Origin: Planctomycetota bacterium
GTDB taxonomy: Bacteria > Planctomycetota > UBA1135 > GCA-002686595
Assembly (NCBI GenBank): GCA_014238415.1
Contig: JABABA010000009.1
Coordinates: 1 to 64,000 of the forward strand
Length of the DNA stretch: 64,000 nucleotides
Direction: 5' to 3'
Shown here: piece by piece, positions 17,024 through 25,384 of the stretch
How positions within the stretch are numbered: the first letter of the stretch is position 1
Layout: each line of letters begins with the position of its first letter
The notes under the pieces: generated by a model
Databases searched by the model: none
What the model saw: only the letters and a program-made list of their open reading frames with translations
What the model was told of the DNA's origin: nothing
Position numbers and translations under genes: made by a program

Positions 17024-18820
17024 CTAGCGCGCATCCGGAGGAGGCGGCGAGTGATTCGGAGATGTGTTCTGGGAGCTTGCTGTTTGCGTGGCGGGGCGCT
17101 GACTCTCCAAGTCGCAGGAGCGTATGATGGCCCCCACCTCGTCCGCATCAGAGGGAGGAATCACAAGACGGGTCAAACCCAGGCCCAGCAGCAGCCCCAG
17201 TGACTCTTCATTGGCCAGGCTGGGGCCCCAGATGGCGAGCGGCGTACCGGCTTCCAGCGCTGCGTCCTGCACATCGGCAAGGGCGCGCAAGAGATACGGG
17301 TGCAAACGCTCAAGGCCGCCGGCCAGGTTGGCGTGATCTCGATCGGTAGCAAGCAAGTACTGCTGCAAGCTGTCCACGGCGATCACGATGGACGAAGCCT
17401 CCTGGGCTAGATCGGCGACCCCGATCACCGCCGCTGGAGTCTCAATGATCACACCCACAGCCAGATCGCTGCAATGTGGAACGCCATTGCGACGCAGCTC
17501 GTAACGTTCCTCCAAGAGCGCTTCCTTGACCGCCCGCAACTCGCCGCAATCCACGATCAGAGGGATCAAGATCTCCACCTGGGCCGGATGTTCGGCCGCT
17601 GCGCAGAGCACGGCAGCCAGCTGCCGGCGCAGGACCGAACCATTTTCGAGCAGGAATCGCACCCCAGCCAGGCCCAGGGCCGGGTTGGCTTCAACAGGGA
17701 AATTCATCCAGGTTGGCGCGAGAGCCGAGGTCACATCCAAGAGGCGCAGGCTGACCGGAATTGAGCCCGCTTCACTCAGAAGGGCGCGATAGTGCTGGGT
17801 CAATGTGTCGAGGCCGGGGAGTGCTTTCTCAAGCAGGAACAAGACCTCGGTACGGAACAATCCCAGCGCGGAAAAACCAAGAGCACGAGCGCGCTCGACC
17901 TCGGGCAGAGATCCTCCGGATGCGGCAAGGTGAATTCGCGTGCCGTCAAGTGTGCGCACGGCACCCATCTCGCAGTAGGACGGTGCTTGGGGCGGGGCAC
18001 CTTCTTCGGCCTCTTGGAACTGTTTGAGGATCTCTGGCTCCGGACGCACATGAACGATGCCCTCACTGGCGTCCAACAGGAGCACATCTCCGTCATCAAC
18101 TGCCTCGAGCAAACCTGACACCCCCACCAAAGTAGGGATGCCAAGGGAACGTGCCAGCAGGGTCGCCCGCTCCGCCACAGACCCTGCACTGGTCACGATT
18201 CCCCTGGGCCGCGCTCCCCCGCTGGCCAGCAAGTCAACAATGGTCAGTTCCGGAGCCACAAGGATGCAGCCCGTCAAATCCAGGGCCTGAACAGGGCTGT
18301 ACTGTCCCTCTTCCCCTTGGGATAGGGCTCGCAGCACCCGCAATCCCACATCCCGCAGATCCACAGCTCGCTCCTGAAGGGCCTCGCTCTGCACGATTCG
18401 AAAGATGCGATCGAAGTCGAGCACAACTTTGGCCACCGCAGACTCCAGAGCAAACTGTTCCCCCAGGATCAAACCCTCCACATCGGACAAGAACACCGAG
18501 TCCGACAGAAGGGCTTTGTGGGTCTCGAGCACAGAGGTACGGCTCGACGCTTGTTCCAGAACACCTCCCTCCAACTGGGCCTCAATCCCGACTCGTGCGC
18601 GATCCAAGGCACCATGAAACCGATTGAGTTCTGCCTCGGCGCCCGTGGAGGGAATGCGCCGCACCGGAACCGCGTCCAGATCCTGCCTTGAACACCGAGC
18701 AGAACCAGTTGCAAAGCCACCAGCCACCGTAGTGCCGCGCAGCACACAATTGCCCAGAGCCTGAACAGGTTGACACAACTCTTCATTGGTCGACTGGGAA
18801 GAATCAGGAAGAGGAGTCAT
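17024..18820 (-). CDS. Enzyme I-like protein (PtsI family) lacking catalytic residues
   Basis: The 598-residue product aligns end to end with PEP-protein phosphotransferase (enzyme I): helical N-domain (ETHKALLSDSVFLSDVEG, ERAVDLRDVGLRVLRAL), phosphohistidine domain (GIVTSAGSVAERATLLARSL) and PEP-binding barrel (LGLFRTEVLF, NPALGLAGVRFLL, LHPYLLRALADV). The residue aligned with the phospho-accepting His (TSH in active enzymes) is Arg218, the catalytic Cys (GMCGE) is Trp531, and GTNDL reads AVDSL (483-484), which removes a Mg2+ ligand. GGDKPLP also loses its Lys. It therefore looks like a pseudoenzyme rather than a working PTS component. It lies 59 bases downstream of moaB on the same strand; no HPr gene is nearby. 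Family assignment is firm; the role is unknown. Confidence 0.88.
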   Translation of the reverse strand: MTPLPDSSQSTNEELCQPVQALGNCVLRGTTVAGGFATGSARCSRQDLDAVPVRRIPSTGAEAELNRFHGALDRARVGIEAQLEGGVLEQASSRTSVLETHKALLSDSVFLSDVEGLILGEQFALESAVAKVVLDFDRIFRIVQSEALQERAVDLRDVGLRVLRALSQGEEGQYSPVQALDLTGCILVAPELTIVDLLASGGARPRGIVTSAGSVAERATLLARSLGIPTLVGVSGLLEAVDDGDVLLLDASEGIVHVRPEPEILKQFQEAEEGAPPQAPSYCEMGAVRTLDGTRIHLAASGGSLPEVERARALGFSALGLFRTEVLFLLEKALPGLDTLTQHYRALLSEAGSIPVSLRLLDVTSALAPTWMNFPVEANPALGLAGVRFLLENGSVLRRQLAAVLCAAAEHPAQVEILIPLIVDCGELRAVKEALLEERYELRRNGVPHCSDLAVGVIIETPAAVIGVADLAQEASSIVIAVDSLQQYLLATDRDHANLAGGLERLHPYLLRALADVQDAALEAGTPLAIWGPSLANEESLGLLLGLGLTRLVIPPSDADEVGAIIRSCDLESQRPATQTASSQNTSPNHSPPPPDAR

Positions 18821-18879
18821 GACAGGAAGGGCCCAATGATAGGGATTGAATCCGGGAATCCGTTAGTACGGAACCTGGT

Positions 18880-19389
18880 TCACCTTCGACTGTCGGCCTG
18901 TTGGCACAAGTGCCCCAGTTCCGGTGCCAACAGTTTCTCCCAGGCCAGCCGAAGGGCCTTGGGGCTGCCGGGGAGAGCAACAATGACGCGGCCCGCCCGG
19001 ACTCCGGCGCAGGCGCGGCTGAGCATGGCGGCTGCGCCAATTTCTTCAAAGGAAAGCAGGCGGAAGATCTCGCCAAAACCTGGGATTGTCACGTCCAGGA
19101 GGGGCTCAATGGCTTCGGGGGTCACATCCCGATGACCAAGCCCCGTCCCGCCCGTGAGCAACACCACATCAACCTGGGCTTCCTCGCAGGCAGACTCTAC
19201 TGCTGCTTGGATGGCGGAGACTTCATCACACACAATGACTCGCTGACACAATTGGTGACCTGCGGCCTCAAGGGATTCAATCAGAAACGAACCTCCTCTG
19301 TCGCTGCTCTCGTCCCGGGTGTCGCTGACGGTAATAACCGTGATATTCAGCAGTTTTCGCGCGTCCTTGCGATGTTGCTCCAACCCCAT
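18880..19389 (-). CDS. Molybdenum cofactor biosynthesis protein MoaB/MogA family
   Basis: The 169-residue product has the MoCF-binding fold: ITVITVSDTRDESSDRGG, then VDVVLLTGGTGLGHRDVTPEAIEPLL with the conserved GGTG and D-V-T-P-E, and PGFGEIFRLLSFEEIG. GRVIVALPGSPKALRLAWE completes the family pattern. These proteins adenylylate molybdopterin or bind it before metal insertion. ATG at 19389 follows the btpA stop by two bases (TGACCATG), which implies translational coupling; a longer start at 19407 would overlap that gene. MoaB and MogA cannot be separated by eye. Confidence 0.9.
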   Translation of the reverse strand: MGLEQHRKDARKLLNITVITVSDTRDESSDRGGSFLIESLEAAGHQLCQRVIVCDEVSAIQAAVESACEEAQVDVVLLTGGTGLGHRDVTPEAIEPLLDVTIPGFGEIFRLLSFEEIGAAAMLSRACAGVRAGRVIVALPGSPKALRLAWEKLLAPELGHLCQQADSRR

Positions 19390-19391
19390 GG

Positions 19392-20195
19392 TCAACACGA
19401 CCCCCAAATACTGACGAGTTCACGCACGCGCTGCACATCCACGGGTTCAGAGACACGCCCATCCCGCTTGAAGGCCGTGCCCACGATGGCTCCATCCACC
19501 AGGCCGCCAAGGGTTGCAGCATTGTTGTGATCCAGACCCGAGCCAATCAAGATCGGTGCCTCGGGCACGGCTTCGCGCACAGCAGAGAGTTCGCCTGTGT
19601 CCACCGCCTGGCCCGTGCCGCTGCCAGAGATCACGAGCGCCGTCGCCTTGCCACGCCAATAAGTATCCCTCGCCGCCGTTTCAATCGACCCGCCACCCAG
19701 GGGCTCGGCGTGCTTCACATGCACATCGCACAGCAGCGGCAACCCAGGACACAGCTGTTCTCGCAAGCGCACTGTGCGCGCCGCATCCCCTTGAATCAGA
19801 CCCTGGTCCGTGACCATGGCCCCCACATGCACATTGATACGCAGGAAGGCAGCACCGGTGGCTGCAGCGATTCCCAATCCTGCGCCAGGATCATTCCTCA
19901 GCACATTGATCCCCAGCGGCAAGTTCCCAAGTTCAGTCTTCAAGCGATCGGTAACTACCGCCATGCTGGCCACGGTTTCCGGTGGAACACTGGTGGAAAA
20001 AAAAGGCGCGTCACCGAAGTTCTCCACGATGATCGCATCCACTCCCCCTTCAGCCAGCGCTGCTCCGTCGAAGAGAGCTGCCTCCAGCACTCCTTCCAAG
20101 CCTTGAGAATCCGGAGCCCCGGGCAGGGGTTTCAAGTGCACCACCCCGATCAGAGGCGCTGCTCCGCGCACAAACAACTCAGAACTAAAATTCAC
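19392..20195 (-). CDS. BtpA/SgcQ family protein
   Basis: The 267-residue product is a TIM-barrel protein of the BtpA family (LIGVVHLKPLPGAP at the N-terminus, GGVDAIIVENFGDAPF, GINVLRNDP, LLCDVHVKHAEPLGG, PILIGSGLDHNNA). BtpA was named for its effect on photosystem I assembly in cyanobacteria, and SgcQ is a relative from a sugar operon; the chemistry is not settled. The start codon is GTG at 20195, overlapping the stop of the upstream gene by four bases. It forms a tight group with the secreted prenyltransferase-repeat gene upstream and moaB downstream. Functional linkage is unclear. Confidence 0.88.
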   Translation of the reverse strand: MNFSSELFVRGAAPLIGVVHLKPLPGAPDSQGLEGVLEAALFDGAALAEGGVDAIIVENFGDAPFFSTSVPPETVASMAVVTDRLKTELGNLPLGINVLRNDPGAGLGIAAATGAAFLRINVHVGAMVTDQGLIQGDAARTVRLREQLCPGLPLLCDVHVKHAEPLGGGSIETAARDTYWRGKATALVISGSGTGQAVDTGELSAVREAVPEAPILIGSGLDHNNAATLGGLVDGAIVGTAFKRDGRVSEPVDVQRVRELVSIWGSC

Positions 20196-21457
20196 AGTCC
20201 TCCTGCCTTCTTCAAACCTTCACCCTCGCTCTTGGGCTTCTTCCAATCGGGAAAGCGCGGGAGATCCGGGGCACGCAAAGCCATCAGGACCATCGCAGTG
20301 CAATAGCCTGAGGTCCGTGGGAAAATGCGATCGTTCCAACTGCCGTCTTCGTCGCGGGTCATCAGCAAGACCTTGCGCAATTGTTTGCGCAATTCAGGCC
20401 GCTGTTTCTCGGGCAGAGCCTCAATCGCATGGGCCACATAACCATGTCCAAAGTAGAAGTAGTAGGGCGCAATCGAATAGGGACCCTCGTGGGTGCCCTG
20501 CTGGCTCTTGCGCTTGAGAAGATGCTCCCAACCATCAAAGAAGCCGTCCACGGCGCGGCGCAGGTCCTTGGATGTAGACTGACCAGCATGATGTAGGGCC
20601 AACTCAGCAATGGCCGCTCGAGCCGACGAAGCGTGCATCTTCTCCCGGTGACTGCTTTGTCCCGGACGTACGCTGTACGACCAGGCACCCGTATCCTTGC
20701 GCCTGCCCCGCTCCAGAGCTTCCAACCCCCGGGGCACAAGGCCACGAGGCACCTCAAACCCGGCCGCCTGAGCACGATAAAGCACCAGCAGGGTCGCGCC
20801 TGTCTGAAAAGGACTCGCATTGGTCTGGCTTGCGTAGTTCCAGCCCCCAGCTTCCACCTCGTTGACCATGAGGCAGTTCAACAAGAATTCCACCGCCTCC
20901 CGAGCCTGGTTCGCACCTTCAGATTCCAGCACCTCGTGCTCCAATGCCTGCAGTAGGAACGAAAGGGCATAGGTATGCCCCCAACCGCGTACGTCATAGC
21001 CACGCTTGGGTCCCGACGCCATGCTGGGGTCCTCGTCCAACATTCGGATGATGAAAGCCGCCGCTGCGCGTACAGCCTTCAGTTGTCCCTCATGCTTGCG
21101 CAAACCCGGATACTCCAACAGTCCCTCGGCCACGATAGCAGTGCCACCCACGCGATAGCCCCCCGGAATTCGCCCGTCGGGACCCACTCGATAGACGCCC
21201 TCATAGGGCCACTCATCTCCGAGTCCCTGCGCATCCTCGTGCAATTCCTCAAGCCGCTCACGCTCCTTGGCCTGCCAGGCGCCCAAGCGCTTTTCGCTCA
21301 TACGCCCTACCTGCCGGTCCGGATGATACCGCTCGGATTTTTTGAGCAACAGTTCCACCGCTCTCTCGGCAAGCTGATCATTGCTGGGGTCCTGGGTTTC
21401 CTGGGCCGAAACCCTGCTAACGGAGGCGAGAACGCAGACGCTGAGTGTCTTCCACAT
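20192..21457 (-). CDS. Secreted prenyltransferase/squalene-oxidase-repeat protein
   Basis: The 421-residue product has a signal peptide (MWKTLSVCVLASVSRVSAQ). The rest is alpha/alpha-barrel repeats of the prenyltransferase/squalene cyclase type: GGTAIVAEGLLEYPGL, GWGHTYALSFLLQALEHE, AGGWNYASQTNASPFQTGATLLVLY, DTGAWSYSVRPGQSS and DEDGSWNDRIFPRTSGYCTAMVLMAL. The DxDD motif of cyclases is not visible, so enzymatic cyclisation is unlikely. Exported proteins with this fold are frequent in planctomycetes and their role is unknown. It heads the leftward group with btpA and moaB, just beyond a tRNA-Thr terminator. Confidence 0.82.
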   Translation of the reverse strand: MWKTLSVCVLASVSRVSAQETQDPSNDQLAERAVELLLKKSERYHPDRQVGRMSEKRLGAWQAKERERLEELHEDAQGLGDEWPYEGVYRVGPDGRIPGGYRVGGTAIVAEGLLEYPGLRKHEGQLKAVRAAAAFIIRMLDEDPSMASGPKRGYDVRGWGHTYALSFLLQALEHEVLESEGANQAREAVEFLLNCLMVNEVEAGGWNYASQTNASPFQTGATLLVLYRAQAAGFEVPRGLVPRGLEALERGRRKDTGAWSYSVRPGQSSHREKMHASSARAAIAELALHHAGQSTSKDLRRAVDGFFDGWEHLLKRKSQQGTHEGPYSIAPYYFYFGHGYVAHAIEALPEKQRPELRKQLRKVLLMTRDEDGSWNDRIFPRTSGYCTAMVLMALRAPDLPRFPDWKKPKSEGEGLKKAGGL

Positions 21458-21479
21458 GCGCCCAGTCTAGCAGCCCCTG

Positions 21480-21518
21480 CAACAAAACAGGCGCGCCCCT
21501 TGAGAGAGGACACGCCTG
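21480..21518 (-). terminator. Rho-independent terminator after tRNA-Thr
   Basis: Read on the minus strand, CAGGCGTG (21518-21511) pairs with CGCGCCTG (21495-21488), eight pairs with one wobble, and is followed at once by TTTTGTT. It lies eight bases downstream of the tRNA-Thr 3' end. Confidence 0.75.
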
Positions 21519-21525
21519 AAATAGT

Positions 21526-21600
21526 TGGAGCCAGAGATCGGACTTGAACCGACGACCGTCGCATTACGAATGCGATGCTCTACCACTGAGCTACTCTGGC
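21526..21600 (-). tRNA. tRNA-Thr (anticodon CGT)
   Basis: The minus strand folds into a complete cloverleaf: acceptor GCCAGAG/CTCTGGC, D-arm GCTC-AGTGGTA-GAGC, anticodon stem TCGCA/TGCGA with loop TTCGTAA (anticodon CGT), T-arm GTCGG-TTCAAGT-CCGAT. The 3' CCA is encoded (TCCA at 21529-21526). A T-tract hairpin follows. Confidence 0.97.
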
Positions 21601-21653
21601 TTAACCGAGCTCATGGGCTTGATCGAGTTCGGTGGAATACTGCTGACCAGCAC

Positions 21654-23714
21654 CTACTGGGAGCCGCTCCCCCGCAGAGCGCCCAGGGCCTGAGTTCGTT
21701 CCGCAGCACCCGTCTGGACCATGCCCAGGGCCTGTGCCGCAGCCATGCGTACTTCCGTGGATTCGTCCCCGTTGGCGGCGATCGCGGCAAGGGGGCCTGC
21801 AACACCTTCTGCAGCACCGGAACGCGCCAGGATCGGCCCCATGGCCATGGCCGCATTGCTGCGCTCGCTGTCGGAACGGTCAGAGTCGCCCAAGACAGAA
21901 AACAGTGCATGGATGTGGTCCCAAGAACCGCACTGGGCCAAGGCCGCCATGGCGGGAGCGGTGACCGCTTCCGAACGGTGGGCAAGAGTCGAAGCCAGAG
22001 CGTCCGCCGTGGCCGAGCAGTCCGTGTGGCCAGCAAGTGCAAGAGCACCCAAAGCCATTGCCGCACGACGGCCAAGATCGTCAGCGCGAGCACGGGCACC
22101 CTCGAAGTCAGCGTTCAAGGTCTCTTCCAGACCGGAAAGGTCAGAAGAGTCGGAGATCACACCAGTCACCCGATCCGAATAGGCATCGGCAAATTCCTCA
22201 TCGCTTGAGAGCAAGAATACCGGCGCATTGGGCAGGTTGTTCGCAATGTCTGCCAGCACCTGGTCGGTGGTCAGGCCGGTCACACGGTCCCCCACCAGAA
22301 TCAGATCAACCACGGGCATGCGGCGCACCAGCACGATGCCTTCGATACCGGAACCACGATGGTCCACAATGACTCCATTTGAAGCGAGACCCGCAAGGGC
22401 CTTGCCCGCGCGCTCGGCGTTGCCATCGATCACTGCGGCAACCCGCAGGACCTCGCGACCAGCCGCATCACCCAGAGCAGCTACGGTTGCTCCACCGGCG
22501 GCGGTACCACTGCGGGTGGCGATGCTGGCCAAAGCCAAAGCGCCTTCACCACGCAGAGTCGGATCGCCCGCAGCCACAGCAGCCATCAAAGCTGAAGTGG
22601 GCGCGCTTGCCATGCTGCCGAGGGTCTGACAAAGCGCGGCACCGGCAGAGGCGTCGTCGCTCTTGACCGCCCAAAGCAGAGCCGTGTCAATCGCACCTAC
22701 GCCGGCAGCCGAAAGGGTCAGCTGGGCGCCAACTCCGGCATCGGCAAGGTCATCGGAACGGCCCGCCTTGGCCACGATGGAACCACATGCCCGAGCGATA
22801 CCCGCTTGAGCGTCGCCATTGGCAGCGTCCAGGTCCAGGGCGCGATAAAAGGCACCCAGAGCCATCTGGTCGTTGAACAAGCTGACCGCAATATCGGAGG
22901 GAGTCAAAGCTCCATCCCAGCTCCAAGTCACGTTCTGATCATCGAAGGGACGAATGTGGCTTGCATTGCGGCCGTAGTAATTGTGGCCATCGGCCAGCAA
23001 CAGGCTGAGGCCGTTACCAGTAGAACCGCATGCGGCGGCGGCACTCTTGGCGGCCTTGACCACTGCACTGTCGCCATCAAGCGCGGCGATCGCTTCAAGA
23101 GCGCCCGCGGCACGCGGATCGCCAATGCGTCCCAGACAAATCGCCACATTGCGGCGCTGATAGGCGTGATCGGAACCCAGGGCTGCGATCAGCGGCCAGA
23201 CCACATCGCCACCAAGCTCGATCAAAGTCGCCATGGCCAGCACACGCCGATCCCCGTCTCCTTCGTCACCGAGGTAAGGCACCAGGGCGGGAGCCGCGTA
23301 GGGCCCATGCTCGCTGGAGAGTTGAGTCACGGTCCTGCGACGGACGAGGGCATCGGCTTCCGCAAGCATCTCGGACACCAGGGCTCGCACGGCGCCAGCG
23401 TCGTTGCGGTGCTCGCTGCGGCCTAGCTTGGCGCGGGCCAAAAGGCGCTCGGCGACCAGCCGATACTCGCCGCCTTCAACAATCATGTCGAGGAAGACTT
23501 GATGGTCTGCTTCCTTCCAAAGCTCGTAGGCAGCCTCATTCGTGGGGTCGGCAGCGAGGATGGCCTGGAACTTGGCCAGGGCCTCGGTCTTGCGACCGCG
23601 GGAGAGGAGGTCCACCCCTTCGGAGTAAAGCCCGCCCAGGTCCTGGGAGAACGAAGGAGAGGCGAGGGCTGCAAGGGCAAGGCAAAGGCCCAAGGTCCGG
23701 CGCGACTTGGTCAT
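21654..23714 (-). CDS. Secreted HEAT-repeat protein
   Basis: The 686-residue product starts MTKSRRTLGLCLALAALASPSFSQD, a clear signal peptide. It then has a TPR-like segment (LLSRGRKTEALAKFQAILAADPTNEAAYELWKEA) and many HEAT-type helical repeats (APALVPYLGDEGDGDRRVLAMATL, VWPLIAALGSDHAYQRRNVAICLG, then several Ala/Gly-rich copies to the C-terminus). Such repeats are protein-protein scaffolds in the periplasm or at the surface. No catalytic motif is visible. Composition is strongly Ala-rich. The in-frame extension upstream to 23810 lacks coding character, so the signal-peptide Met is chosen. It lies upstream of the tRNA-Thr on the same strand. Confidence 0.85.
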   Translation of the reverse strand: MTKSRRTLGLCLALAALASPSFSQDLGGLYSEGVDLLSRGRKTEALAKFQAILAADPTNEAAYELWKEADHQVFLDMIVEGGEYRLVAERLLARAKLGRSEHRNDAGAVRALVSEMLAEADALVRRRTVTQLSSEHGPYAAPALVPYLGDEGDGDRRVLAMATLIELGGDVVWPLIAALGSDHAYQRRNVAICLGRIGDPRAAGALEAIAALDGDSAVVKAAKSAAAACGSTGNGLSLLLADGHNYYGRNASHIRPFDDQNVTWSWDGALTPSDIAVSLFNDQMALGAFYRALDLDAANGDAQAGIARACGSIVAKAGRSDDLADAGVGAQLTLSAAGVGAIDTALLWAVKSDDASAGAALCQTLGSMASAPTSALMAAVAAGDPTLRGEGALALASIATRSGTAAGGATVAALGDAAGREVLRVAAVIDGNAERAGKALAGLASNGVIVDHRGSGIEGIVLVRRMPVVDLILVGDRVTGLTTDQVLADIANNLPNAPVFLLSSDEEFADAYSDRVTGVISDSSDLSGLEETLNADFEGARARADDLGRRAAMALGALALAGHTDCSATADALASTLAHRSEAVTAPAMAALAQCGSWDHIHALFSVLGDSDRSDSERSNAAMAMGPILARSGAAEGVAGPLAAIAANGDESTEVRMAAAQALGMVQTGAAERTQALGALRGSGSQ

Positions 23715-24036
23715 GATGGATCGAGTCCTCTTTTCGAGGCTCAGTAGGGGGGGTGGGAAGCGCTGAGCCAGGAGGCTCTTACACTGGGGAAAAGGTCGGG
23801 GGCCGCCCACTTGAACAAGGGGCTTCCCAATTCCGTGGGATGCGGAATCATAGCGGGAGGGCCCCAGGGGTCAAGTCCGGAGGGACGGGAGGATCCCTGG
23901 AGTCCTATTGCTCACCTACCTCAGCAGGGCAAGGTGGCTACCCGATCCATTGGGTCGAGTCCCTATTCGATGTTGAAATCCAGGTCTGCAGGGTCTGAGA
24001 GCCGAGGAAGGGGGTGATCGGGGAGCCGACCTGGCC
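23715..24036. other. Intergenic region, no feature recognised
   Basis: This 322-base G-rich spacer lies between the anmK stop and the HEAT-repeat gene start, both on the minus strand. It must contain the HEAT-repeat gene promoter, but I see no clear hexamers, repeat or hairpin with a T-tract. Confidence 0.4.
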
Positions 24037-25251
24037 TCAGAGAGGCTCAAGGGGGGCCGCCTGGGATCCAACATCAAGTGATCCAGGACGACCCGGCGCG
24101 GGAGTCCAGCAGCCCAGGACCACCCCCTCCTGAGCCCCAGTCACCTTCAGGCGGGTCACCGCCTCACCCGCCACAAAACGCGCCCCAAGAGTCGCGAAGA
24201 CCAGTGCCTCACGGGCATCCGGAGGCACGCCCAGCACCTCGCTGGTCACCACCTCTGCCCCGGTCTCAGCCCGGAGCGCCTCCATCAAGGGCCCATGATG
24301 AACTCCCCCACCCGCAACGACGAGGCGCGCCACTCCCTGCGGCAGGAACTCCAGTCCCCCTGCCACATGCCGGGCAACCGCCACGGCTGCGCTCGCCAAC
24401 ACGCAATCTGCGTCCGCCCCAGGCGGCAAAGCCTTCAGCAACCCATCCAACCAGCGCGCCCCAAACATGTCCCGCCCGGTGCTGCAGGGAGGCTGCGACC
24501 CAACAAAGGGATGATCGAGAAACAACTCCACCAACGCCCTGTCCGCCGTCCCTCGCCCAGCACACTCGCCGCCCCTGTCCAAAGGCCGATCCAACAACCG
24601 CCGCGCCAACCCATCGAGCAACGCCCCGGCGGGCCCCGTGTCAAAGGCCATGACCTCACCAGCAGCCCCCAGCCAGGTCAGGTTCGCAATGCCCCCGAGA
24701 TTCAGAACACACAGAGGCCTCGCTTCCGCACCAAAAATCAGCTCATCCCCATAGGCGCTCAATGGCGCCCCTTCCCCACCTGCCGCCAGATCCCCCGCAC
24801 GGAAGTCCGCCACCACCGGACAGCTGGTCACAGCGGCGATCCGTGCAGGATCACCCAGTTGCAGGCTGGCAGCACCGGAAGTCTCTTGCCCGTCGTGGTG
24901 CCAAAGTGTCTGGCCATGGCTCGCAATCAGGTCCACAGACAAGTCAGCTTGCTTGCGGACCTCAACCAATGCTGTTCCAAAGGCGAGTCCAAGATCCCGG
25001 TGCAGCAGGGCGGTTTCCCGCAGGCTCCAGTGGTCTCCGGCGAGGGCTGCTGTCAGGCACTGACACAAATCCCCTGCATACCCCAGGGTTTCAAAGGCCA
25101 AGAGCTCTGGCTGCCGCCACTCGCCATTCAGATCACGGAAAAACCGTACCAGCCCAACATCAATCCCGTCTGCGGAGGTACCCGACAGGATCCCTGCGCA
25201 TACCATTCCCTCCTCGGAGTGCAGTTTGCGGTGCAGAGTGGCAAGATCCAT
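24037..25251 (-). CDS. anmK: Anhydro-N-acetylmuramic acid kinase
   Basis: The 404-residue ASKHA-fold kinase phosphorylates and hydrates 1,6-anhydro-MurNAc in peptidoglycan recycling, giving MurNAc-6-phosphate. Family motifs are CAGILSGTSADGIDVGLVRF (ATP-binding), IASHGQTLWHHDG, NLGGIANLTWLG and MAFDTGPAGALLDGL. The last retains the catalytic Asp, although GN of the usual DTGPGN reads AG. VARLVVAGGGVHHGPLMEAL is the C-terminal phosphate loop. Start MDLATLHRK at 25251 fits family length; the longer frame would overlap the divergent regulator. No murQ is adjacent. Confidence 0.92.
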   Translation of the reverse strand: MDLATLHRKLHSEEGMVCAGILSGTSADGIDVGLVRFFRDLNGEWRQPELLAFETLGYAGDLCQCLTAALAGDHWSLRETALLHRDLGLAFGTALVEVRKQADLSVDLIASHGQTLWHHDGQETSGAASLQLGDPARIAAVTSCPVVADFRAGDLAAGGEGAPLSAYGDELIFGAEARPLCVLNLGGIANLTWLGAAGEVMAFDTGPAGALLDGLARRLLDRPLDRGGECAGRGTADRALVELFLDHPFVGSQPPCSTGRDMFGARWLDGLLKALPPGADADCVLASAAVAVARHVAGGLEFLPQGVARLVVAGGGVHHGPLMEALRAETGAEVVTSEVLGVPPDAREALVFATLGARFVAGEAVTRLKVTGAQEGVVLGCWTPAPGRPGSLDVGSQAAPLEPL

Positions 25252-25384
25252 GGGGCAGAGCGCATGAGGGCCTGGGCCCAGCGCGTCAGCCGAGCCTACC
25301 CAACTGGATGCTCGGACCCAACTGGCTGCTAAGCTGAACCACCCCTCTGAGCCTGCCAGGCCCAGAAGCTGCAGGACGATTGAA

